Positions 15,417 through 21,447 of a stretch of DNA of 48,885 nt are shown here, one piece after another. Made by a program: the position numbers and the translations under genes. Positions within the stretch are counted from its first letter, which is position 1. The number at the start of each line of letters is the position of its first letter. The notes beneath the pieces were generated by a model, which was given only the letters and a program-made list of their open reading frames with translations, did no database searches and was not told the origin of the DNA. The stretch is from Nanobdellota archaeon (GTDB taxonomy: Archaea; Nanobdellota; Nanobdellia; Woesearchaeales; SM23-78). Location: contig JAHJQO010000055.1 in NCBI GenBank assembly GCA_018819305.1, positions 1 to 48,885 on the forward strand, given 5' to 3'.

Positions 15417-16691
15417 TTATCTCCTGAAAAACTCATTAGCCTCATTTATTACCCTATGAAGTTGTTCTTTTGAATAAGCTTCCACTTCAAAAATTGGTGC
15501 ATCTGTTTTCTTCATTCTATATTCGCCCCATGAATCGTTCATCCTCAAACCCATTTTTATAGCCACTTCTCTCATTACTGTTCCCGGATATGGCGTTGCC
15601 TCAAAGAAGTGTGCTTTATTCGGGTTAATTTCTTTTGCAAAATTGATTGTTTCCATTATTGAACTAGGAGTATCCCAAGGTGTTCCTAGAATAAAATAAG
15701 CATTGACAAAAATATCATTTTCTTGACATAATCTGACAGCAGTTCTTGCTTGTGACTTTGTTATCCCCTTTTTCATGTGTCTAAGGACTTCTTCATTTCC
15801 ACTCTCTATTCCTATGTTTGCGGCTACGCAACCTGAATCTCTCATCTTTTGTAATAAGTATTTATCAGCGGAATCTACTCTCATTTGAATTTTCCATTCA
15901 TAACCTTTGTGTTTAATCAAATCACAAATTTCATAAACTCTATTTTTGTTGAGCATAAAATTATCATCCCAGAACATAAAAGCGGTTACTCCTTTTTCTG
16001 CAAGTTGATCCATCTCAGCGACAACATTTTCTGCACTTCTTGCCCTAAATTTTTTTCCTGCGGCAGGTCCTCTGTAGCAGAAAGTGCATTGATAAGGACA
16101 ACCTCTGCTTGAGATTATGCTTGCAGCTTTTCTATCTGAACCATGAATATCCTGAAGATAATATTCAAAAGGCACTAGTGTTCTATCCGGAAAAGGTATA
16201 GAATCAAGATCATTTATAAAATCAGATATTTCATTGTCCACTCTATTACCCCTGTGGATATGTGATACGCCCCCTATATTCTTCCAAGATTCTCCTATAG
16301 AGTTTTTAACCAGTAAAGAAATCAGTTTTTCTCCCTCTCCTCTGTAAGCACCAGTTACGCCTTTTATATCAAGAACTTCATTAGTAATAACTGCTGCAGC
16401 AATGCCCCCCACAAATATTTTACTGTTAGGGATTTTAACACTTAATTCTTCAATTTTTTGTTTTCCTTTTGGAAACGAAGGAACCATCATTGTTACACCA
16501 ATAAAATCTGGCGACCATTTGATAATTTCATCTTCAAGTGCTTTCGATTCACCAATATTATAGTCAATGGCTCGAATCTCTCTTAATCCGTCCATTTTCA
16601 GCGTGCTTGAAAGATAAGCCAAGCTAAGAGGAAATCCTCCAAGAATATCTCCAGGTATTTCTGGATTTAATAATAATATTTTTTTATTCAT
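15417..16691 (-). CDS. B12-binding-type radical SAM enzyme
   Basis: The first about 150 residues resemble a cobalamin-binding Rossmann domain (MNKKILLLNPEIP..., SPDFIGVTMMVPSFPKG, KIFVGGIAAAVI). The core has ISSRGCPYQCTFCYRG with the CxxxCxxC motif, followed by FWDDNFMLN and IESGNEEVLRHMKKG, all typical of the B12-dependent radical SAM class that carries out methylations and ring rearrangements. The DxHxxG cobalamin-histidine motif is not evident, so cofactor use is uncertain. The ATG at 16691 is preferred; another ATG lies 6 bp upstream. The gene overlaps the HemN-like gene. Confidence 0.83.
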   Translation of the reverse strand: MNKKILLLNPEIPGDILGGFPLSLAYLSSTLKMDGLREIRAIDYNIGESKALEDEIIKWSPDFIGVTMMVPSFPKGKQKIEELSVKIPNSKIFVGGIAAAVITNEVLDIKGVTGAYRGEGEKLISLLVKNSIGESWKNIGGVSHIHRGNRVDNEISDFINDLDSIPFPDRTLVPFEYYLQDIHGSDRKAASIISSRGCPYQCTFCYRGPAAGKKFRARSAENVVAEMDQLAEKGVTAFMFWDDNFMLNKNRVYEICDLIKHKGYEWKIQMRVDSADKYLLQKMRDSGCVAANIGIESGNEEVLRHMKKGITKSQARTAVRLCQENDIFVNAYFILGTPWDTPSSIMETINFAKEINPNKAHFFEATPYPGTVMREVAIKMGLRMNDSWGEYRMKKTDAPIFEVEAYSKEQLHRVINEANEFFRR

Positions 16692-18033
16692 ATACATAAT
16701 CTCTTTGCATCTTTAATACAGCTTCACTAAAAAATAGTTTGGCAACCGCATCTGCTCTTTTGAATCCTTTTTCAGTAAGTTTAATCAGACTACCATCTCT
16801 TTCAAGAAAGCCATCTTCATATAATAATTGAAATTCTGCTGAAAAAACATCTTCGGGGTATGTTCCAAACTTTTTATGAAATGCTTCTCTACTAAATGCC
16901 GAATGCCTTATATTCATAGTGATCGCACGACGCATCCTCTCACCATCATCTAATACAAAAGCATACCTCGCAGGATGTCTTCTGGCTTGAATATCTCCTG
17001 TATATTCCAATATATCCCTTCTACAATGCGAAACGGAATAAGAGGGTCTATAATGAAGATATTCTGCATAAGACTGTGCAGCTGACCCGAACCCTTTAAC
17101 AGGTTTTCCTTTTATGGTTTCATCTTTGTGTGCATATCTTCCTACTTTGGGTAATAAAAATCTAAGCCTTGTATCTTGTACATATCCTTCACTAATCAAC
17201 AAAGGCTTAAAATAATCGTACATATTATCAATTTTAGATTTGTCTACTCCTTCAGCCCCTATTTTTTTCCAAAACCTAGTTAGTGGCTTTACATTTAATG
17301 GATAAAGAGAGATTGTACCTGGTCTAAGATCTAAAACTCTAGATAGAGTATCTCTAAGCATATCTATTGTCTGATCTGGGTGGCCATAGATTATGTCGAT
17401 ATTTATATTTTCAAATCCTGTCTCTTTTAATGCTCGAAAAATGTCTATAGGAGTTTGGTCTGAATATTTTCTTCCCATCTCTCTAATTTGTGATTTGTCC
17501 AAAGATTGTAACCCTAAGGATACCCTTGTAATCCCGAATTCTTTCATTACTTCAAGTTTTTCAAGGGTAGTGGAATCTGGTGAGATTTCTATACAAAATT
17601 CTTTTAAAGTGCGTGTATCGCTTATTTTGCTGACAATATCACCAAAAAATCTTCTCATTTGTTCAGCGCTTAAATAAGAAGGAGTGCCTCCACCAACATA
17701 AGCAGTTATTACGTTAAATTTTGCGATTACTTCTTGGTACATCTCCATTTCTTTTACTAAAGCATCCAAATACTCATCAATTAAAGTAGCATCTTCTTTT
17801 ATTGCAAATGATTCAATATTACAATAGCTGCATTTTTGTCTACAAAATGGAATATGAAAGTATACATTAAGATATTTTTGTTCAGTTGATTCCCACGCAT
17901 CTAGGGGGTTTATGTCATGAGTTATTTTTGGATAGATTTTATGAGGGGGGTATGTGTAGACAAAATGTCCTGGATTAATATTTGCTATTAATTCTTCTAG
18001 TCTTTTCCTAACTCTATCTATTTCATCTACCAT
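16684..18033 (-). CDS. HemN/HemW-like radical SAM enzyme
   Basis: The motif FHIPFCRQKCSYCNIESF near residue 57 is the HemN-type CxxxCxxC with the extra flanking residue pattern. It is followed by YVGGGTPSYLS, ISPDSTT, RVSLGLQSLDKSQIREMGR and NIDIIYGHPDQT, which match coproporphyrinogen-oxidase-like proteins (HemN, HemW, ChuW and the HemN-like methyltransferases). The C-terminal part has a winged-helix-like end. No haem genes are near, so a natural-product or cofactor role within this operon is more likely. I use the ATG at 18033; a TTG lies 6 bp upstream. Confidence 0.84.
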   Translation of the reverse strand: MVDEIDRVRKRLEELIANINPGHFVYTYPPHKIYPKITHDINPLDAWESTEQKYLNVYFHIPFCRQKCSYCNIESFAIKEDATLIDEYLDALVKEMEMYQEVIAKFNVITAYVGGGTPSYLSAEQMRRFFGDIVSKISDTRTLKEFCIEISPDSTTLEKLEVMKEFGITRVSLGLQSLDKSQIREMGRKYSDQTPIDIFRALKETGFENINIDIIYGHPDQTIDMLRDTLSRVLDLRPGTISLYPLNVKPLTRFWKKIGAEGVDKSKIDNMYDYFKPLLISEGYVQDTRLRFLLPKVGRYAHKDETIKGKPVKGFGSAAQSYAEYLHYRPSYSVSHCRRDILEYTGDIQARRHPARYAFVLDDGERMRRAITMNIRHSAFSREAFHKKFGTYPEDVFSAEFQLLYEDGFLERDGSLIKLTEKGFKRADAVAKLFFSEAVLKMQRDYVYE

Positions 18034-18751
18034 TTTCAATCATTTTTAGTGCTTTGTTTAAAGGTTTAATAAATATTAAGTCTTCTCTTGGGTGACCCAT
18101 ATGCAAATGGTCTAAAACAAGTTGATTATAAGGTAAAGACTGTGGAGGATGATATAAACCATCTTCTTTTGAAAAAGAGGATAACATTTTTCTATTAATC
18201 TCTTTTCCTGAACAGCATACATAATCCATGAGAATTTCATAAGCTTGTGAAGATAAGGTTCTGCTATGTCCAGTTTCTTCTAAAAAACGATTTAATACGA
18301 ATCTTACTGTAAAATCGCTGGGAATAAAATTATCTGGAAATGTGTAAAAACCTTTTTCAAAGAAGTCTCTACTTTCAGAATTGGCAAATAATAGATTTGC
18401 ATAATTTTGATTCAAAACCAATTCGGCATCCACATAAAATCTTTGAGTTCTTACGTCAAGACTGAACTCAGTTTTTCTTGGTGAGATTAAAACACCTTGA
18501 AATTGGGATTCTAAATCCTCTTTCAATTTTAGAGGTATCTCGCAATAATCTTTGAATTGTTCATTTTCACGAACATAAAAATCAAGATCTGCGCCATCTA
18601 ATAATCTTCCTCTATTCCATACTATTCCTTTAACTAACACAAATTCTAAACCATTTTGATTGAATCTTTGAGTAATTTCAAAGAATCTTTTATCTATATT
18701 CAGTTCTTCATGAGGGTATTTTACTCTCTGATAACTTTTATTTGGTAACAT
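18023..18751 (-). CDS. nucleotidyltransferase-fold protein, first gene of the radical SAM operon
   Basis: Residues 30-65 read NGLEFVLVKGIVWNRGRLLDGADLDFYVREN. The DLDFYV acidic pair after a GxxxxxGR-like stretch resembles the active site of minimal nucleotidyltransferases, though the family cannot be named. The C-terminal half is helical. A TATA-like element lies at 18772-18782, 21-31 nt before the ATG, and drives the seven-gene minus-strand operon. The end overlaps the HemN-like gene by 11 bp. It could activate a substrate by nucleotidyl transfer or work as a binding protein. Confidence 0.6.
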   Translation of the reverse strand: MLPNKSYQRVKYPHEELNIDKRFFEITQRFNQNGLEFVLVKGIVWNRGRLLDGADLDFYVRENEQFKDYCEIPLKLKEDLESQFQGVLISPRKTEFSLDVRTQRFYVDAELVLNQNYANLLFANSESRDFFEKGFYTFPDNFIPSDFTVRFVLNRFLEETGHSRTLSSQAYEILMDYVCCSGKEINRKMLSSFSKEDGLYHPPQSLPYNQLVLDHLHMGHPREDLIFIKPLNKALKMIENGR

Positions 18752-18771
18752 ACTTACTAAGAAGTAGTACT

Positions 18772-18782
18772 AAAATATAAAA
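18772..18782 (-). promoter_or_regulatory. TATA box of the radical SAM operon
   Basis: On the minus strand the sequence reads TTTTATATTTT, 21-31 nt before the first start codon. It is the only evident promoter for the seven tightly overlapping genes. Confidence 0.55.
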
Positions 18783-19020
18783 CTTTTGTTTTTTCTCCGA
18801 AAGATTTTCGAATGGAACCCTCCTATCAGTTTAAAATTGTCCCCTTTCTAAATATAAATTTCTTTTACGAAGTAAAAGTGTAAATGTCCGTTAGGACTAG
18901 GAACTCCTCCCTTTAATTAAAGAACTCCCCCTTTCTAAAATAAATCTCTTTTTCAAAGAAAAAGACTATATGTGCGTAGCACTGAACTCCCCCGTTTTTA
19001 AAAAAAGAAATGGAAATTTT

Positions 19021-19048
19021 ATTGTATTTAATCGGTGTTAGTTTCCCT
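19021..19048 (+). repeat. dif-like site 7
   Basis: Left arm ATTGTATTTAA, spacer TCGGTG, right arm TTAGTTTCCCT. Confidence 0.75.
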
Positions 19049-19571
19049 GCCCTCGAATGAGCCCTCCAACGACCGAAAGGGAGTTGAGAGGTGGCGAGTT
19101 CAGAGTTGGCAGGCGCGGAGCAATTCGAAGGATTGCGAAGACGAGTTTTGGGTTTAGGAAAGCCCCTTAAAGAAAATAGTTACTCTTTAGTGGTATAAAA
19201 AGGAAATATTTATAAATAATCCGTTCTTTCATTATTCCATATTATGGAGGCGATAAGATGGGAAAACCACTATATAAGTCATTATATGTAATCGCTGGAA
19301 AAAGAGAGGAGGGCACATATGGGATAATGAGACAAAGGCCTTCTAATGCAGTAAATTGTTTTGATGAACCTGAAGAAGCAGAAAGAGCGAGAATTGAAGA
19401 TGACAGCGTACTTGAAACAATAGTTGTGGACATTGGTCTTTTACTTGATACAAATATTAAAAGAAAAGGAAATACTCTTGATACTTCTGTAAAATATACA
19501 AGAGATTAATTCTTTTTCGCGCGAAGTGTGAGGTAAAGGGCTTTCCGTTAAAAACCCAAAATTGAAACTAA
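19038..19571 (+). mobile_element. dif module 6 (one gene)
   Basis: A single small gene lies between a two-part inverted repeat. TTTTGGGTTT and GGAAAGCCC (19146-19165) match GGGCTTTCC and AAACCCAAAA (19538-19561) in reverse complement. The outermost base of the right copy is the first base of the next site. Confidence 0.68.
19258..19509 (+). CDS. unrecognised 83-aa cargo protein
   Basis: This small charged protein (MGKPLYKSLYVIAGKREEGTYG..., acidic EEAERARIEDDS centre) has no motif that I know. The start is supported by GGAGG 7 nt before the ATG, and a TATA-like AAATATTTATAAAT lies further upstream, so the mRNA has a short leader, unlike most module genes. It is the only gene of module 6. It could be an antitoxin-sized or anti-defence protein, but there is no direct evidence. 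Confidence 0.65.
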   Translation: MGKPLYKSLYVIAGKREEGTYGIMRQRPSNAVNCFDEPEEAERARIEDDSVLETIVVDIGLLLDTNIKRKGNTLDTSVKYTRD

Positions 19572-19588
19572 TCGGTGTTGTGTTCTTT
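19561..19588 (+). repeat. dif-like site 8
   Basis: Left arm ATTGAAACTAA, spacer TCGGTG, right arm TTGTGTTCTTT. Confidence 0.75.
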
Positions 19589-19736
19589 TGCCGAGCGGAA
19601 CGAACCGCTGTGAGTTCCCTCCTGGCAAAATTCGAAGCACAGCAGTGCTGAGAAAGTATGACGCAGGCAACAAGTTAATTGTTATTAACGTTAATTTTTC
19701 TCCAAAAATTATGTTGCCGAGTAATATTGAACACAA
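19578..19736 (+). mobile_element. dif module 7 (gene-less, three-way-junction fold)
   Basis: Only about 160 bp long and without a plausible gene. Its core 19666-19718 can fold into a three-way junction: outer stem GGCAACA/TGTTGCC, hairpin GTTAAT-TGTT-ATTAAC (19674-19689) and hairpin AATTTTT-CTCC-AAAAATT (19693-19710). Left of it are TTTTGCC/GGCAAAA and AGCGG/CCGCT stems. Confidence 0.65.
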
Positions 19737-19753
19737 TCGGTGTTATGTCTCCC
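19726..19753 (+). repeat. dif-like site 9
   Basis: Left arm ATTGAACACAA, spacer TCGGTG, right arm TTATGTCTCCC. The left arm ACACAA and the right arm TTATGT show the inverted symmetry well. Confidence 0.78.
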
Positions 19754-20239
19754 GACGACTGAAAGGAGGAGAATGCAATGTGGTCGAGGATTTGCGTAGC
19801 AAATCCGAAGAAGTCGGCAAATGGCGAATACTATCGAGAACGAAGTTCAATTAAATAAAAGAAGAAAGGGCAAAAAGAGATTATGCTTTTTGAGAAAATC
19901 CAGATTCTGGATCAATTAACCACAAATCAAAACCTTCTCTGAATTTACCAACTCCAATTTGGACATCTTTTCCAGCAGGAGTTCTAACGGTATATGTATC
20001 AATAGTTTTGTTTTGTGGGAACCCTAATTGAGTTTGTACAGCTTCTGGAAGTTCATCCATTGCTCTTTTTCTTAAAGCTTCATCTCCGAAACCTGCATAG
20101 TAAAGTCCCATTTCAATGGCACTTTCTCGTGAATCATATTGTGATGTCATTTTATGTTTGTAACTATGTAGTAGTATTTAAAGGTTTCGGTATGCTTTTT
20201 GCCCTTTCTACTAATTCGCCATTTGCCGATTGTATTTAA
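19743..20239 (+). mobile_element. dif module 8 (one minus-strand gene)
   Basis: The module is bounded by two perfect inverted repeats: outer 16 bp (TCGGCAAATGGCGAAT at 19814-19829 with 20214-20229) and inner 15 bp (AGAAAGGGCAAAAAG at 19863-19877 with 20195-20209). Its left flank has an 8-bp stem with GTA loop (19788-19806), in the same place where modules 1 and 10 have different triloop stems. Confidence 0.75.
19881..20150 (-). CDS. unrecognised 89-aa cargo protein
   Basis: The product (MTSQYDSRESAIEMGLYYAG, then FPQNKTIDTYTVRTPAGKDVQIGVGKFREGFDLWLIDPESG) looks like a short helical part followed by a beta-rich domain. I do not recognise the family. It runs opposite to the direction of the sites. 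TTTAAA-type promoter sequence lies upstream on the minus strand (near 20170-20180). It lies inside the paired inverted repeats of module 8. Confidence 0.66.
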   Translation of the reverse strand: MTSQYDSRESAIEMGLYYAGFGDEALRKRAMDELPEAVQTQLGFPQNKTIDTYTVRTPAGKDVQIGVGKFREGFDLWLIDPESGFSQKA

Positions 20240-20256
20240 TCGGTGTTACATTCTCC
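20229..20256 (+). repeat. dif-like site 10
   Basis: Left arm ATTGTATTTAA, spacer TCGGTG, right arm TTACATTCTCC. Confidence 0.75.
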
Positions 20257-20397
20257 GAGTGAGCCCAGTTGTGCGGAGGTTCCCTGCACCTGTGGCGAAC
20301 GAGGACGAGGAGCCACAAAGTGGCGACGAAGAGTTTTGCCCTTTGGTTGATAAGGTTTTTTCTTGAGACCAAAATTTTGGGGAAAAATTGAACACAA
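20246..20397 (+). mobile_element. dif module 9 (gene-less)
   Basis: About 150 bp with no gene: a GC-rich hairpin region, then TTTTGCCC ... GGGGAAAA and TTTGGT (20342-20347) paired with ACCAAA (20368-20373). Its right end is nearly identical to that of module 11, so both are copies of one element. Minus-strand reading frames through it are made of hairpin sequence and are not believable genes. Confidence 0.62.
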
Positions 20398-20414
20398 TGC
20401 CTGTTAAATGCCCC
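20387..20414 (+). repeat. dif-like site 11
   Basis: Left arm ATTGAACACAA, spacer TGCCTG, right arm TTAAATGCCCC. Confidence 0.75.
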
Positions 20415-20942
20415 GAGCGTAGCGAGAATGCAATGTGGTTCGAGTGCGAAGCACGAGAAAGTCGGGCGTAGGCGGGCTTATCGTTTCCATCCTTTAATAT
20501 CTGGATGAAAATCAACTTGATATGCAGGAATACCTAAGGAAATTCCATAATTCTTAGCTTCATCATATTCTTTTTTACTTGTTCTATCAATAAAAAACAT
20601 TTTATCGCGAAAGATTATATAATGATGAGAATCGTTTTTGAAATCAGCATACCAAGAATGTTTTGAATCTAACGATTTGCTTAAATCTTTCGCAATTGTA
20701 TTCGCTTGATTTTCTGGAAGTTCAACAGTGTGTAGAGTCCATTGTTTAATCCACGGAGTTTTATGTTTTTCAGTAACTTTCTCGATTTTGGTCTTGAGAA
20801 TTTTTACTTTCTTCAGAACATCTTTTTTCTCAAGACTTTCTTCAATTATTACTCCGACAAAATTTTTAGTCATATTTTTGATTACACTGTTGAAATTTAT
20901 AAAAGTATTGGTTCGCGCCCGCCGTAGCCCGATTGCATTTAA
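20404..20942 (+). mobile_element. dif module 10 (one minus-strand gene)
   Basis: The private inverted repeat is TCGGGC, GTA, GGCGGGC (20462-20477) against GCCCGCC, GTA, GCCCGA (20917-20932), so 13 of 16 bases pair. A GTGC-GAA-GCAC hairpin (20444-20454) sits in the left flank. Confidence 0.7.
20478..20873 (-). CDS. conserved hypothetical protein (131 aa)
   Basis: The protein contains SKHSWYADFKNDSHHYIIFRDKMFF followed by IDRTSKKEYDEAKNYGISLGIPAYQVDF. I recall this pattern from a widespread small hypothetical family in bacteria and archaea whose function is not assigned. The true start is the ATG at 20873 (MTKNFVGVIIEES); the open frame continues another 67 codons only because it runs through the GC-rich site 12 flank. 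It is the single gene of module 10. Presence of a bacteria-like family inside the array fits horizontal gain. Confidence 0.72.
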   Translation of the reverse strand: MTKNFVGVIIEESLEKKDVLKKVKILKTKIEKVTEKHKTPWIKQWTLHTVELPENQANTIAKDLSKSLDSKHSWYADFKNDSHHYIIFRDKMFFIDRTSKKEYDEAKNYGISLGIPAYQVDFHPDIKGWKR

Positions 20943-20959
20943 TCGGTGTTGTGTTCTCT
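20932..20959 (+). repeat. dif-like site 12
   Basis: Left arm ATTGCATTTAA, spacer TCGGTG, right arm TTGTGTTCTCT. Confidence 0.75.
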
Positions 20960-21099
20960 GAGTGAGCCCTCCTGTGCGGAGTTCCCTGCACGAGTGGCGA
21001 ACGAAGACGAGGACGACCGCAGGGAGGACGAAGAGTTTTTCCCTTTGGTTGATAAGGTTTTTTCTTGAGACCAAAATTTTGGGGAAAAATTGAACACAA
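20949..21099 (+). mobile_element. dif module 11 (gene-less, copy of module 9)
   Basis: About 150 bp without a gene. Its last 60 bp match module 9 almost base for base. In the GC-rich part the two copies differ, yet pairing is kept: here CCTCCTGTGCGG pairs with CCGCAGGGAGG. The outer stem TTTTTCCC/GGGAAAAA is perfect here. Confidence 0.62.
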
Positions 21100-21116
21100 T
21101 CGATGTTATATTCTTT
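21089..21116 (+). repeat. dif-like site 13
   Basis: Left arm ATTGAACACAA, spacer TCGATG, right arm TTATATTCTTT. The right arm is very close to that of the Pyrococcus XerA dif site as I recall it. Confidence 0.75.
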
Positions 21117-21210
21117 TTTACGAATGTAAAAAATTCGAACGATAGTGAGAAAGTCGTGCCGATAAAATTATCTATAATTTTATTATAAAAAAAGGCACGA
21201 TTGAATATAA
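21106..21210 (+). mobile_element. dif module 12 (gene-less, minimal)
   Basis: The smallest module, about 105 bp. TCGTGCC (21154-21160) and GGCACGA (21194-21200) bound a 10-bp AT hairpin (ATAAAATTAT and ATAATTTTAT, 21162-21183). A second hairpin, TTTTTTAC-GAAT-GTAAAAAA, follows the site's right arm. Confidence 0.62.
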
Positions 21211-21227
21211 TTATATTAGCCGACCCT
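21200..21227 (+). repeat. dif-like site 14 (degenerate)
   Basis: Left arm ATTGAATATAA is perfect. The spacer and right arm read TTATAT then TAGCCGACCCT, so one base is lost relative to the TTA start. It is the last recognisable site of the array. Confidence 0.6.
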
Positions 21228-21447
21228 ATCCTCGTGAGCGACCCAAAAAAGATTTATATTTTTTAGGCTGGAGCGATAGAGATGATAGGGCGAGCCCAAA
21301 AAGGATATTTTTGGCGAAGAGTAAAAATCATTTTTCTGGGTGGGCATCGTATAAGAGAAGGCACTGGTTTCGTTTCGTGGGGCTGACTATCTAAGTTTTG
21401 CTTCTTTTTCTAAAAAGAAGATTTTTAGGGGGCTGACTTAGTTGCTT

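Larger units (their letters stand above)
11378..19031 (+). mobile_element. dif module 5 (HIT gene plus radical SAM operon)
   Basis: The largest module carries eight genes. Its ends show two inverted-repeat pairs: AAGGGGGAGTTC (11812-11823) with its complement at 18922-18933 (related copies at 18900-18913 and 18984-18993), and GGGGACAAT (near 11739) with ATTGTCCCC (near 18837). The pairs occur in the same order on both sides rather than nested, which suggests two fusion events. A decayed site at 11613-11640 lies inside its left end. Confidence 0.55.
18752..19257. other. gene-less region with module end repeats and site 7
   Basis: No gene is visible in about 500 bp. The left part holds the promoter of the radical SAM operon. 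Then come three GAACTCC-type repeats (18900-18913, 18922-18933, 18984-18993), a decayed site-like AAATGTCCGTTAGGACTAG (near 18882), dif-like site 7 and its GC-rich hairpin flank. Stems there include CCTGCC/GGCAGG and CCTCCAAC/GTTGAGAGG. The region ends with the promoter of the next small gene. Confidence 0.6.

Noticed and set aside
19666-19718. tRNA gene, because of the cloverleaf-like fold
   Set aside because: Only three stems of odd lengths, no T-arm or anticodon-loop signature, and no 7-5-5-5 pattern.
19588-19854. 88-codon plus-strand frame over sites 8 and 9
   Set aside because: It is made of hairpin flanks and the gene-less module, without promoter or ribosome-binding site.
20246-20515. 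89-codon minus-strand reading frame over sites 10 and 11
   Set aside because: It runs through the GC-rich hairpins and the sites, repeats similar words as other junction frames, and overlaps the end of a better gene.
6153-21227. Classic integron with attC sites
   Set aside because: Sites have fixed 11-6-11 dif layout with the ATTG left arm, and there is no RYYYAAC partner at the expected place. The recombinase lacks the extra integron-integrase helix. Integron cassettes usually carry genes on one strand, whereas here both strands are used.
6153-21227. CRISPR array
   Set aside because: Repeats are spaced by 0.1 to 7.6 kb, flank genes and differ in half-sites. No cas gene is present.
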